From Stromatinia cepivora (Eukaryota; Ascomycota; Leotiomycetes; Helotiales; Sclerotiniaceae), in NCBI GenBank assembly GCA_014898415.1, contig RCTD01000010.1, positions 372,001 through 436,000 of the forward strand: a stretch of DNA of 64,000 bases, given 5' to 3'. This document shows positions 13,100 to 24,839 of this stretch, one piece after another. The notes below the pieces were generated by a model. The model was not told the DNA's origin, did not search any database, and saw only the letters and a program-made list of their open reading frames with translations. The translations under genes and the position numbers were made by a program. Positions within the stretch are counted from its first letter, which is position 1; each line of letters opens with the position of its first letter.

Positions 13100-14060
13100 A
13101 TCCTTAAGATTAAAGTTTTCTTGTTCGCAAAAATAAATGATTTGTTTATAAATAGGGATTTCATTATATTTAAAGTTCTAATATACTTTTAGTATTACTA
13201 ATTGTATCCCCAAATAGAATCTTTATCGATATATTTCTTTCAAAGTAAAAAATAGAATAATGGTTCTATTGAAAAATGATTTGTTTTCGATATAATGAAT
13301 AAATACGAGTAAGGGAGCTTCAATGATCAAAACTTTCTTATTTAGAGTTTAACAATCCCATATTTTTGAAAAGGTTATTTTTTCAGGATCAATTTCATCC
13401 CTTTATTTATAAACTATTAATTCTATTTTCTTTTCAATCATAATTTCTTTATAGATATATTTATATAATATAAACTATATAATTCGAATCCAATATAAAT
13501 TATCATTGTAAAAGAAGTAAATCGAGATATATATATCCTGATAATATATTGTAAAAGGAAATAGGAATTGGAATTGATTAGATTATATTGTAAAGGCTTC
13601 AAATAGTAAAATTAATAGGTTTAAATAATAATTTAGATTGTATATAAATAGAGTACAAAAAGATTAATGGAAAAATGATTAATTTCTTTTAAGGAAAAGG
13701 GAACAGAGCCCTCTCTTATATCTAATTACGAAGAGTCATGTGACCATATAATTATGAACTAGCTACGTGTTAGGCCTTGATATCCCAACTTTCTCACAAT
13801 ATATAGTTACTTTAAAATTTCGCCACGTCAGTCGAACATCTTGAACTACATCACTAACACTCCTCTAGATACATAATTTTATTCAGCGTTAGTACAACGA
13901 ATTGAACACGAGTAATGCTTGCCATTCAGGTGGTAATGAAACCTCGACTAGAAAGGCAAAAAGAACGAACATACTAGACGATGTCCGAGTCAAATGACTT
14001 GAAATATACCGAGAGGTTCGATGGACTTGATAACAGTGACAGAGCCTCTGCTTCAGAACG
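13100..14060. other. AT-rich remnant and transition into the gene island
   Basis: No gene is visible. The first 600 bp are as AT-rich as the transposon DNA and may be the interrupted continuation of whatever lay at 5685. Composition changes to balanced at about 13735, over a few tens of bases. The 13.74-14.06 kb part is ordinary non-coding-looking sequence. Confidence 0.6.
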
Positions 14061-14062
14061 AG

Positions 14063-14983
14063 CCCCTATAATAGATTTCCATTGCTTCTCACTTTTGGCC
14101 TAGAGATTTGTGCAATAATCTGGAATTTTGCTGGTCGGTCCGATCCTCGCTTGTTTGAAGTAGTCCGGGTCAAAGTTCCTGGTGATCACAGTGAGGATGG
14201 CGATGAAGATGGCAATGACAGTGATGACGAGCACGAAGTAGTTGTCCAGACTAGAAGACATGGTCTGTTCCGAATCAAGCAACATTTTGTTCTCATTAAA
14301 TCGAGGGTGAACTCGGAGTCTCGTCTCCAAGCCAGGAAGATCTTCCAGCTTCGCAGTCTGTCAATCGGCACCAACATTCATCCGACGGCACTTAAGAATC
14401 CTTTTACCTAATTCCGCCCGGAAATCGACACCGTATATTTTGGAGAAGACTCATGTATGCAGAGCATCATCAAATCCTTCATGAATCCTAAGCGTGCAGA
14501 TATTCAACGACTTACTTTACTTCTTCATGACTTCATCCAATATTGTTGCAGTTATGATACTTTTGATGGTCATGCACAGAATCCCGCGGCTATTTCCAGG
14601 GACTTAGTTAGGCATAGCTGGAAATGGTGTGAAATTTTTTTACAGGTGCTCCATGGTGTATCTGAGATCGCGTGGTCCCAGGTGTTCCCAATGCGAAGAA
14701 AACCTTTGTTATAAATCATTGCCTCATGAAAGACAATCAGCTCGAGAGAATCTCACATGATTTGAAAACACAACTGATGTTGCATTCTGGCCCACTGCTC
14801 ATGATGGCCACACAAAATAAACTTTTCAGTGAACTAGAAGGTGGACTAAGAAAGTCAACTATCTGGACAAATCGATTTGTAGAGTCAAAACAACACCTTC
14901 AAATGAAGAATTGCAACATAGCCCATTTATACAAAACTCACACAAATACATGGATTCGACAACTACAACTTACTGCAAAGTGA
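14063..14983 (+). pseudogene. 2EXR-domain protein pseudogene
   Basis: The plus strand encodes, in three different frames, pieces that line up with the 2EXR proteins at 35-39 kb: a start of domain reading FGLEICAIIWNFAGRSDPRL (14096-14155; compare LPPELRIKVWRFAARSHPRV), then FRPEIDTVYFGEDSC (about 14412-14456; compare DIVFFGEDTC), then VPGVPNAKKTFVI (14675-14713), shared in position with the paralogs' F(F/L)VV block. A frame break lies just before the domain (a TAG in the IDFHCFSLL frame) and others near 14410 and 14690. An Asp/Glu-rich insertion lies at about 14190-14235. The upstream start and downstream end are unclear. I infer a degraded family member; function of the family is unknown. 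Confidence 0.75.
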
Positions 14984-15733
14984 TCTCAAATTAGGGACTG
15001 TCTTATCGGGCTGAAATGATTTTCCCTTATTATTGATAGCTCATAAAAAATTTCAATGGGGATTTCCTCCCAGATCCAAACCTGAGAAATGTTTAGAACC
15101 ATGCATGGTTTCTAATCAGGAATAGTGGGTGAGCCAAAAGCAAAAACATTCTCCAGATTTACTAAATCCCACCTGGGAAAGGCAGGCCCAAATTTTGTGC
15201 TTTGTGTTAAGGTCGGGATTCGATTGCGTAGTTGAGAGTTCTCCGGTGTTGTGATGTTGATTGCTACTAGAGGATCGAAGTAAATAGCTTTAGGCGAATG
15301 ATGAGGAGTCTTTCTTGTTCTTCAATCATCTTCACTGCCTGGTTTCTGTATCGGGAGTTATGTATACATACACAAAAGGAGTAATGAGGGCAAATACAAG
15401 GATGCTCACTGTGATATAGCTTTAGATAAGTGGTAATTCAATGCATTCATAAAAAGCAACATATTCTTCATTAATTTGTTCATGAATTCATTCAGAAATA
15501 TATCAAAACAGCATCCTCAAGTATGAAAAATCCAGAAATTCGTAATTCGTAGACCTTGAAAATACAAAACCATCCATCATTGAAATAACCTCATGCCCAC
15601 TTGCCATCTCAGTCCTCAAACAAGCCTATTGAAACGCAAAAAACCGAAACATTCCACTTTGAATTATTAGCCGGAAGTATCATGTTCGGGAATAGTATCG
15701 CCTACCCTGTCCCTCAACTATCAAGCTTTTATA
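14984..15733. other. Intergenic stretch
   Basis: No convincing coding frame on either strand. It lies between the 2EXR pseudogene and the 3' end of the minus-strand Helo/ankyrin gene and presumably contains that gene's 3' UTR near 15.6-15.73 kb. Confidence 0.6.
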
Positions 15734-18700
15734 TCACTCCATAATCACTCCAATCTCCCTTATCTTTTGCAAGCTTTCCACATCCACTTCCTTGTCGTTC
15801 TGTGCGAGAAACTCATGCATCCTTGGTTTCCACTGGGTTTTGAGGAATACAGTTAAGGAGCCTTCGAAGGTTCGAAACGTTTCCTGGAATTCTGCAACCA
15901 GTTCATCGAGTTGCTCGATTAAGCTGGCTTCTTCTTCTTGAATTTCTGATATTTCGTCCGTAGTCAAACGTCTCCGTGGATGTTTCTCGCAGACGCATGT
16001 GTGGGTGAGTTCAAGCATATAAAATGTCAAGACTCGGAAAAAACTTTCAGCTACCCACGAGTGATCTGAGTGATCTGTGTCCTCATTGTCCAAAAAATTA
16101 CTTATCCTACACGCTGTCCTCCACCCGTCTTCAAAATACCTGCGCCTCTCTTTCTCTGGATCCGGCCACGACCGCGCTTTTCGTTGCACATTCATCATGC
16201 AGGTGACCGGAAGGCAACCGCCAGTTGAGCAAGCGCATGTGCAATCATCATGAACTTTCTCAGTCACAAAGCCTCTTAGTGCGGAAACATGGGGCATATC
16301 AATATTATGCGAGCACCAAAAAGCTGATTCTATACAGCAACTGATTTCTCTCGCAAGTTGATGAAGCAATACCCGATCGAATAGACCATAAACTTTGGTG
16401 AAATTCACCCCCTTAGAAATGTACCACAATAACAGAGCCACGTCATCCAGCGTGAAGTCGGAGATATACCCCATCTTTCTGATACAAATCATAGATGGGG
16501 TTACTCCATGGTTGTCATACTCATCGACATCCTTAAAGCCAGCTTGGTATAGATACTCTGCTACTTGTGGAGACATGTAGTCTGTGTGGTAAACACTTCG
16601 ATTTGCCATCACCGGGCACGGCAAGAGTGCAAACTGGACCGGGATCCCATGATCGAGGAGAAGCTTTGTTACCTTCCAGGCACAGGCATCAAGGATTTTA
16701 CCATTTTTGAGGTAGGGAGATATCTCTATCCGCAATTTTTGGCATGCGGACGTTGCAAGTTCACACAGACGCCGTCTTCTGTTCAAAACACCCGCTGATA
16801 TAATTTTTAAAATATCCAATTCCTTATATAGCTCAGGAATGTCCGAAAAAAAGGGACTCTGGTTATTGCCTACCATACTATCATGAGCGAGAAGCATCCG
16901 AATTGAAGGTATACATTTGGCTCGAATTGCGCAGTATATTGGCGGCTTCTCGTTCTGACCCAGTTTGTTAGGATCTGCTCCGGCTTTCAATAATAATTCA
17001 ACACCTAGAGGCCAAGAATGAGAAGCATGCAAAGGAGTTGTCCCATCATCAAGGATAGTATTCACCGCAGCGGCGTCACGGGATAAAATGTTCTTCAGTT
17101 CCTTATCTGATCTTGTCAGAATAGCTTCGAAAATTTCTGGGACATCAAGGGCTTCGAAAGTTAATTAGTTAAAGTTGAAGTTTATGATATGAGTATAAAC
17201 GTACCGTCTATTCGGTTGGTTTTAGATATGAACTGCTCAATTTGACGTTGTTTCCAGAAAAAACCACTGTCACCACACCAAATATACCTAGGCTTAAATC
17301 GAACGCCAAGATCACAAAGAGTCTCCGCAGTTTCGTAGAATTCGCTCACGTCGATTTGTGGCGGAATTCTTGGCTCGAAAAGGAAAGATATGTAGTCCCT
17401 ATGAGTGTGCGTATTTAGCATGATGTTTTTATAAGTGTTTAAAGAGACAACGTTTTATCTTATGACGGGTGAGATGTTGTTAAGGACTACTAGAACAGAA
17501 CATTATAAAAGACCATGAGAGTTCTTCACTTTGAATCCGAAGCACCAGACCATGCTATGCTCTATGGAAGTGCAGGATTGATCTTACCCGTAACCTTGAC
17601 AAGCTTCAAAGGTGCATCCAGCAGATTTGAATATGTTTATTATATCCCGATATAAATGAGCAAGAATATGCATTCTATTCTGGAGCTCGGCGAGGGATCT
17701 GCTTTCACTAATCCTTCCAAAGCTCACGGTATCTCTTTGAAATTGACGGATGTAAGCCTGTAATTCAAATTCATCGATGAAAACATCCATCAGAAAATGA
17801 ATCATAAGTTTTGCAGCCTTGTGAGTCAACATGGTAGTCAAGAATACGATGACTTAGGACTTACAGCAAATAGTGTCAATCCACCAATTGTGGTATCATT
17901 GGCGCCAGCTGTGCCTTGCTGAAACATGATGCAGAGCTGTCTCAACTGTGAATCCAAAACTGCTACCGGTACAGTTCCTTCCAGACGCCACCAATAAGCT
18001 CCACGATATCCTGAATGAGTGAGAAACAACCGACCTACTAGTTGCTTCTCGTAGAACATTTTAAAGGATGGAGCATAACGAGGAACTACAGAGCTGATAT
18101 TCAGATAAGGACTGATAGAAAATCTCCCTGCGCCCCTAGTCATAGACAACGCGATTGTCACTGAATATCTTAGTAACTCATTGTAGGGTGGGAACTTGGC
18201 TCCTATTACGTCGCTTCGGTGTCCTGACTTATACCATTGACAGTCGCGTTGATGAGCGGACTGTTGTTGCCAGAAGATAGATGAAACGATCGAGTAACTG
18301 TTACGAAAACTTACATCCCGCTCAGATGTGTATGCAGGTCTTCGGCAGGGACAATCGTCTAATGTTATGGAGGGGCGAGAAGCTTTATTTCGAGGTTGTC
18401 TTTTGGAATTGAGAGTCAAAATATTGTTCTGGAATGGCTCGGGCTCTATGCAAGCTTCGTTCTGTGGTATTTGTCGAATCTGTGCTATTTGTCGAATTGA
18501 GTCCTCGATGGAATCAAGTCGTAATTGCTGCAACGAGTCAGCCACGCCATTTAAGACACGAGACTAGTAAAATACCATCTTGTCGTTATTCGCAGCAACT
18601 ATTGCGGCGTGGCAATCAAATATCTGCATACTTTGTGTATTGTACTGCAAGGTCGTTTGTGACAATTCGATAACACGCTGGTAGGTATCCCTATTCAACA

Positions 18701-19152
18701 TTAACAAATTGAATTTCATTGTTTAGATGATCTTGAATGACCTACACGTTGAAAGATTGAAGGGCAAGCGTGAGATTGTTCTGTAGACTATCCAACATTG
18801 CATTTGCAACCGTCAAAGAGTCCTTGACAAAAGGATATGCAATTCGATTCGAGATAGTGCCCCTGCCATGTTTTTGAAGTTCCTTGTCAAGATCTAGTAA
18901 CCCCGCTTCGCATTTTTCGATCGTGTCAATAACAGAGGTAGGCAGAGTCCATTTTTTTTGTTCCAGTTGCTGTAGCTTATCTCCAAGTTGCTGTAAAATA
19001 ACATTCAGAGTCTCCGCTTTGGACATGAACATGATAATGTCTTTGTTGAAGCTCTTGTATTGTGAACAATAATTGACTAGGCTTTGAGATACTTGAAGGC
19101 CAAGGGAAATGATCCCGACTGCACCGCTTGCTGCGGAAAATGGGTCCGTCAT
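15734..19152 (-). CDS. Helo-like N-terminal + ankyrin repeat protein (NLR-like, no NACHT)
   Basis: Seven exons fit with conserved phases: 19152-18746, 18690-18576, 18527-18315, 18260-17865, 17817-17588, 17398-17205 and 17151-15734, giving 990 aa. The N-terminus MTDPFSAASGAVGIISLGLQ and the helical region after it match the fungal STAND/Helo-like N-terminal domain (residues about 1-170), a signalling domain of fungal NLR-type proteins. A Cys-containing stretch (CPCRRP) and an aromatic-rich middle region follow. Ankyrin-type repeats start near residue 555 (TTPLHASHSW, LLLKAGADPN) and continue with VTKLLLDHGIPV and a (V/A)EYLYQAGF unit. A CTCACSTGGC segment and an acidic C-terminal helix end the protein. 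No NACHT or NB-ARC P-loop is visible. Five introns are 47-55 nt with GTAAGT-, GTAGGT-, GTATTT- or GTACGT-type donors; the fifth is 189 nt and least certain. The first ATG, at 19152, is preceded in frame only by GTG. The role in incompatibility or immunity-like signalling is inferred from family. Confidence 0.85.
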
Positions 19153-19851
19153 TCTCACAAGTTGATTAAATTATCACAAGAAAAACTTTATGGCCCTAGA
19201 TCATTGAGGAGAACCATGCAACAAAATCTACATACAATAGCCCTCGTGGATGATTGATGGGGGAAACAGAGAAAACAATCGAGTAAAACCAAATCGAAAG
19301 AGCGAGAAAAAATAACGTACTTTTACTCACAAGGACTGAGCTTTTGATCGGACAGGCAAAAACCGGGCGCAGACCAAAACCATCCAGCCTCTTGGCTAGA
19401 AAGCATAACAGCATCGTATGGCTAAAATGACCAGGCTAAATGCAAATTTCCGTATTGCATGGCCACTTAAAGTCTTTTAAAAACAACTCAGTAAAACAGA
19501 AAGCCTTGTTATGCTTCATTGTGTCGTGATGGAGGCACTTACGGACCAATGACTATGATGGTAAGATGTGGGACAGTTCAAGACTGATAAAACCATATGA
19601 TGCATATAGTTATTACTTCGCCACATCAGGAAAGCTCAGCACGCTGCAGGAAACCTCATTGTTCTGCAGTTATACAGTGACAATTGATAGACTTATCGTA
19701 CGGAGAAGCCGCAGCACCTTGTGCCCATCTCTTAGCACTATCCAACAGCAACTTGATTCCAAATACCAATTTCAATTGACCCTGCACCATATCCTTGTAA
19801 CACACCATTAACTACATGTAGTGGTCACTGATAAACTGCACAGGCAAAGGC
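19153..19851. other. Intergenic, 5' side of the Helo/ankyrin gene
   Basis: No supportable gene. It should contain the promoter of the minus-strand Helo/ankyrin gene. A single CATGCAACAAAA sequence lies at 19215-19226, resembling the second box of the 26-30 kb array but without its CGG box, so probably chance. Confidence 0.5.
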
Positions 19852-20075
19852 TCACAGCCTTGTTTGGATACAAAAATCACCATACATCGAGGGATAAAGA
19901 TGAGGAGCCGGAGGAGGGCTCCAAGTTGGACCTGAATTGTTCTCGCAGTCGTGTCTTTGACCTTGAACTCGACAAGTACATCTCAAGTGCATCTCCATTG
20001 TAAAATCGTGTAAACATGCATAGATGAGGGTCATCATTATCATTTGTACCATTTGTGCAACTGTGATATTGAGAT
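19852..20075 (-). pseudogene. Fragment of a small Cys-rich protein
   Basis: The minus strand ends with a compact reading frame RCTCRVQGQRHDCENN, then PTWSPPPAPHLYPSMYGDFC and a stop at 19852. In another frame just upstream it reads SCTNGTNDNDDPHLCMFTRF. Six to eight cysteines over about 70 residues and the short C-terminal tail resemble small secreted cysteine-rich fungal proteins, but the two halves are in different frames with no clear GT-AG intron, and no signal peptide or start codon can be placed. It is divergent from the GH18 gene starting at 20206, with about 130 bp between them. It could be a broken gene or one with an intron I cannot see. Confidence 0.35.
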
Positions 20076-20205
20076 ACTGAAATACATGAGGCAACGTCAA
20101 AATCCGAGCAGGGGTAAGCTCCAGGCTAGTCCCCACACTAATTCCTGGGACCCTGACCCATCATCGACCTCACCAACAAATCAAATCACCACGACTCTCC
20201 TTCCA

Positions 20206-21283
20206 ATGCCTCCAATTCCAATCCCTACAACTCCTAGAATCGTCATATATTATCAAACGCAGCATCATTCCGATGGCAGATCATGTTCCATATTACCTAT
20301 CATCACCAAACCAAACATCGCGGTAACGCACGTAAACGTCGCGGCAATCCATCTCAATGATCCTCCAGGAAATATAACTCTGGTACATCTGCCATAACCT
20401 CCCCACAAACACCTATACTAACGAATAGTAGAATGATCATGTACCACACCATGAGCGCTACGTTACCATGTGGGCAGAACTCCGCATCCTCCAAGCAACT
20501 GGAATAAAAGTAATGGGAATGCTTGGTGGGGCAGCCAAAGGTTCATTCACTCGACTCGACCAAGACGAAGCCACATTCGAACTCTATTACGTTCCTTTAC
20601 GAAACCTTATTCGTGAGCGCGGCCTCGATGGTTTAGATCTCGACGTTGAGGAAGAGATGACTCTGGCTGGAATAATACGATTGATTGATCGACTGAAAGC
20701 TGATTTCGGGTCTGGATTTATCATTACGCTCGCGCCTGTGGCTGCGGCATTGATATCTGAACGGCCCGATCATAATTTGAGTGGGTTTAATTATGAGGCT
20801 TTGGAAGTTATGAGGGGAAGTAGTATTGGGTGGTATAATACGCAGTTTTATTGTGGATGGGGCGATATGAGTAAGACGACTGGATATGATATGATGATGA
20901 TGAGGGGATGGCCTACACATAAAGTTGTGGTGGGTATGGTTACCAATCCGGGGAATGGTAGTGGATGGGTACCATTTGAGACCTTACAAGAAGTACTTCA
21001 TAATCTGAAGTTGAGATACCCTACATTTGGTGGTGTTATGGGTTGGGAATATTTCAATTCTTTACCAGGGGATAAAGATAGACCATGGGAGTGGGCGGCT
21101 TGGATGACAAAGGTTCTGGGTAAATTACCGACATCTGCACCTTCGGGGTCAAGTACGAGTACAAGTGTTGTGGTAGAGAAACAGAAACCACTTGTCAATA
21201 ACAATGTAGATGATGATCTCCAAGGGGATGCTCCTTTACCTGCGGAATTCGAGTACCACTCCGAGGGACTTTGGGAAGATTAA
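20206..21283 (+). CDS. GH18 family glycoside hydrolase (chitinase/endo-glucosaminidase type)
   Basis: Two exons, 20206-20382 and 20432-21283, give 342 aa. The 49-nt intron has donor GTACAT, branch ACTAAC and acceptor TAG; the nearer of two tandem TAGs would create a stop, so the second is chosen. Residues 125-132 read DGLDLDVE, the GH18 catalytic signature DGxDxDxE with its proton-donor Glu (about residue 132). Other GH18 landmarks are VMGMLGGA (strand 3), FIITLAP (strand 5), WYNTQFYCGWG (strand 6) and GVMGWEYFN (strand 8). So the reaction should be hydrolysis of beta-1,4-GlcNAc linkages in chitin or N-glycan cores. No signal peptide follows the chosen ATG, so the enzyme may be intracellular or the real start is upstream (in-frame ATG at 20044). 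The C-terminus is a Ser/Thr-rich and acidic tail. The catalytic region appears intact. Confidence 0.85.
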
Positions 21284-21998
21284 TGATACCCTGTTTTTGC
21301 ACAAAGATAGTTATGAAAATGGAGTTTCTTTAGTTCGAAGTTTGCTGTTTCTTTGAGTAGAACCAGTGGTAATGATTTCTGGTGCACTACAAAGTCGTTT
21401 GGTGCTTCCGTGCTTGTACCAAGTCAACGTATCAATGTTTGTAGTAAAGTCGCCAGAGGGAATATATCCGAACGATAAATTCGTGAAGAACGCCGGATGA
21501 TGTCACTAAAAAAACGCGGCAGATGACACGAGGAGATGCACCCAAAATGGAAGCCTCGGTATGTTATGAAGAAAGATCAATCTCAGGAGACCCTAGGAGA
21601 TATCCTGTTAATATTCTACACCATACCGAAATATGCGAAGCCGATCGTGGGATATATCAGTGATGAGATAGACAATATCTCAGCTTTCCATATACAATAA
21701 TAGGTACTTTTAGGACAATCTGGAAGAGATACTGTCCATGTCCGGAATCTTGTCAGGACCTGTCATGTTATTCCGAATTAGCAGAAGTATAGCAATTGAT
21801 ATTAGTACAATCACTTCGTGATTGGCTTTTTGATTTGGATTCAAACTCATGGCAATCATCCACGGGATGCAATCATTCATGGGTAGAAAGTTCTGCTTTA
21901 ATGCCTTGGTACCTATATGAATATTTAATGGCCTTGCGGAGTTTTCTTTCATCTTGAGAGATAGATTGCCTACTCGAATTCCAATCTAAAGTACCAAG
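21284..21998. other. Intergenic between GH18 and the coiled-coil gene
   Basis: No gene seen. Contains the GH18 3' end and the promoter side of the gene at 21999. Confidence 0.6.
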
Positions 21999-22998
21999 AT
22001 GGCCTCAAAAACGGAAGAATATCGATTAATCTTATGGAATCTACGCATATTTGTTGTTGCTAATGAATGGTCATGGAGAGGGCCTGTTACCCACGGCGAA
22101 TTCAATCAAGTGGTTGAAGATATACGCTCTTCCATACGCCAGACACTTTATAAACGAACAGAACGTATGGCACAAAATGCGACGAATATGACGGGAGAGT
22201 TGTCTGAGGTGGAAGCTAGATATCAAGCCGATCTTGAGGTTTGGAGGCACTTTTGTAAGTGCCCAATGTGTCCTGAGATGTGATGTGGGCTGTACAATAA
22301 CACATGTGAATCTGCAGTTGTGAGAAATGATGAAGTTACTAGGGCTTTCCCGGCGGTGATGCTTGATAGGGGATATCAAATGTGTTGTGATGAACAGCGC
22401 CACAATGGTATTCAGTATCAGAAACCAATTCAGCTGCAACAACCCTTCATACAGCAGCAGCAAAACCCAGTTCAGCACCAACGACTATTCAGCCTGCCTG
22501 CATCAGTAAATCTGGGTGTGCCACTCCATAGTACATCTAAATTAGTTGTTCCCGACCGAGCTGTATCCAAATCAGCTGCAATCCAACTATCTGCGAAGAC
22601 TATCAAATAAAACGATATCACCAAAGTTACAAGATTAAATACTGAAGTAAATAAAATCTTGTTAGACAAGACAGAAGATTTGGAAACTAAGGTTCATGAG
22701 AAGGAATCGGAAGAAGAAAACCTCAGGGCGTCTGGATATGCAGAATGGGAAAAATTGATGGATTTAGCGAGGGAGACAAAGGTAAAAGCTCCGGTGGGGA
22801 GTTCATTCTATTCTAGGTCCTGGGGAAATGTATGATGATTTTTGCTAATCGGTATTGATTTTCTTTCAGACTGATGAGCATTATACCGCGTTCAAGAATG
22901 AAGCAGAACGAGTAAATGAGGAATACAATAATAAGGCTGATTGCGTGAGTATCGACGCCGCTGTGCTGAGGATGGAATTGGATAGACTGCGGAAGTAA
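21999..22998 (+). pseudogene. Coiled-coil protein gene with one in-frame stop
   Basis: Three exons fit by phase: 21999-22254, 22318-22781 and 22870-22998 (introns of 63 and 88 nt; donors GTAAGT and GTAAAA; branch CTAAT in the second). The frame is continuous for 283 codons except for one TAA at 22608-22610. The N-terminal part is helical (EEYRLILWNLRIFVV), a Gln-rich stretch lies around residues 120-150, and the part after the TAA is a strong predicted coiled coil (TRLNTEVNKILLDKTEDLET; ERVNEEYNNK). No known domain. Since the coding pattern and the splice sites persist after the stop, either one recent nonsense change (CAA to TAA would suffice) broke the gene, or a 204-codon product ending at 22610 is made. 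Function unknown. Confidence 0.6.
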
Positions 22999-23625
22999 AT
23001 GATAAACATGGTGATGAATGGATCGGAAGTTTGCTTCGATTCCATTTAATGCCCTATGCAACGTATTTTCGGCATTGCTTTTTTCCTCATCATCCGCATT
23101 TGAGTGTTGCTACATGGACGTGCCAAGCTGTGATGAAGAACAGATATTCAGTTCTTAGGTTCATGATGAATATTGAGCGTTCCGTTTGCGCGGAGGGGTA
23201 AGAAAATGAGGGCTCAATGTACAAGGTAAATCTAAAAGTAAGGGCTGGAGGGACACATCGATGATAGATAATGCGAACTTCATCGAATCGTCTTTGGAGT
23301 GAGGGGAATAGGTTTAATATAACTTCCATACCAGAACGTGGGGTGCCTAAGAGAAGAAAGGACTGTAAACACATTGCTTAGTAAGTACCTAGTAGCTTTC
23401 ATCGTGTTTTGTAGAACCATATTTGGTAACGAATCTCGTATGCTCCTTCCAAAACAGAACATTGTCATCGATGTCTGGGTTGAGGTTTTGCCTAATCAAG
23501 CTAGCGCGCCATTACAACTTCATCTTTGATTTTCTTTCCAAAAATCTTCCTCAACTTCGATATTCTGTACAATATTTTCATATCAACGCATTTCTGTCTC
23601 TTTTCTCGAGATAAACCCAATCAAG
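22999..23625. other. Intergenic
   Basis: No supportable coding region; several short frames overlap on both strands without family resemblance. It contains the upstream region of the gene starting at 23626. Confidence 0.55.
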
Positions 23626-24839
23626 ATGGCGGTTATATCAGTTCCTACCGTGGATCCAGTGAAGAATGAGATGTTGGACCGCTATTTGAATATAATGGCT
23701 GAACAGTAAGTATTTCTTCAGTCTCAATCACAGTATCTAATTTATCTACCCTAGGAGGAAGGAGCTTCCTGCAGGAGTTCTATCTGCGCCTCAAATAACT
23801 CAAAAAGTTGTAGAACGTGATGCAAGTCAACAAAATCTCAAAGAATCTTGTAAGTTCTTCATTTTAATGATCATTTGTTTCAGGATGACGGTTGACCTCC
23901 AACTTAAGTGTCGAGCCACTTTGATCTTGGAGAGGAAAACGATGCAGCAGAGCTATCTGAATCAAAAATGCCTCGAGAAACTGAAGGAACCCAGGCAATT
24001 CTTCAAATGTTTCAAGGAAGTGAAGAATTCTGATAAACTCCTGCGAAATTCAAAAACCCGATGGAACCCAAATAAATCCCCAGGAACCTTGTATGCTTTT
24101 GTCCTGATGACCTTTTGATATACGGAAAGTCACTGACTCTTTGAGTAGGTTGTAGCCTCCTCGATCTTGGAGCAGATTCCGATGCAGGACAATTATCTGA
24201 ATCTCAATTGACTCGAGAAAGTGAAGAAAGTCAAGCAGATCCTGAAGAACGTTGTAGGCTTTTCATCCTATCGACCATTTATTACAGGGATAACCACTGA
24301 CTTCTTGAGCAGGCTGGGGTCTCGGAGACCTTGAAGAAGATTATGTAGAGGCTGCGGTTATACCAACAACACTCTGGCGCTTCTCAGAACTTCCCCAGAA
24401 AGTACGCCGTCGAATTTGGCACTTCGCTCGTCCTGAAGCACGTTACATTAAGATTCGGGAATCCAAATGGGCCACAGGACTTTTCTCGGATGCGCTAATC
24501 CCAGCCATGCTTCACACTTGTCAAGAGTCAAGAAAGGTCGCTTTGACATGGTATGACTTGTCGTTCTCTAGAGATCCTGAGATGGGTTTCTGGGACCAGC
24601 AGACCTTGAACACGATAATGGAGAATGCACTCACTAACGAAGAACCACGCAAAGAAATGATTTACTTTGACTGGGAGGGAGACGATTTGCTTGCAACATG
24701 TCTTCATACAATACAGAATACGGCTCCTGAATGTGGTGCAATTGAAACCATCCAGTCAGTCCAGAGAATGACTTTATTTGATGTCAACCAGACGGAACCA
24801 GTTGACCGAGAGGAAAGGAGTTATTGGCCTTGCCGTTAA
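23626..24839 (+). CDS. 2EXR-domain protein with duplicated internal exon
   Basis: Exons 23626-23705, 23755-23849, 24149-24253 and 24313-24839 join with matching phases to 268 aa. A further exon-like block at 23909-24090 is a diverged copy of exon 24149-24253 and breaks the frame if included. The C-terminal exon carries a 2EXR domain: LWRFSELPQKVRRRIWHFA, then ESKWATGLFS, then ALIPAMLHTCQESRKVALTW, which is the usual first half of these fungal proteins. The N-terminal exons are acidic and low in complexity (DLGADSDAGQLSESQLTRES). Introns are 49-59 nt for the normal sites; skipping the first copy makes one of 299 nt with donor GTAAGT at 23850. The function of 2EXR proteins is unknown. The domain call is firm, the exon set less so. 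Confidence 0.6.
23909..24090 (+). pseudogene. Diverged, frame-broken copy of the following exon
   Basis: It encodes FDLGEENDAAELSESKMPRE at the start and EIQKPDGTQINPQEP at the end, both aligning with the intact exon 24149-24253 (LDLGADSDAGQLSESQLTRE, SQADPEER). The two ends are in different frames and a TGA falls at 24031. The flanking introns also resemble each other (donor after CTT or GTT, ending in an AG after GACT...GAG). This is a tandem exon-plus-intron duplication of which one copy decayed. Confidence 0.6.

Noticed and set aside
14262..14290. Array-like TCCGAATCAAGCAACATTTT within the 2EXR pseudogene
   Set aside because: Isolated and inside former coding sequence; spacing is too short for the two-box form.
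19209..19226. Extra copy of the array motif (GAGGAGAACCATGCAACAAAA)
   Set aside because: Lacks the CGG box and lies 6.7 kb from the array; a single 9-base match is expected by chance.
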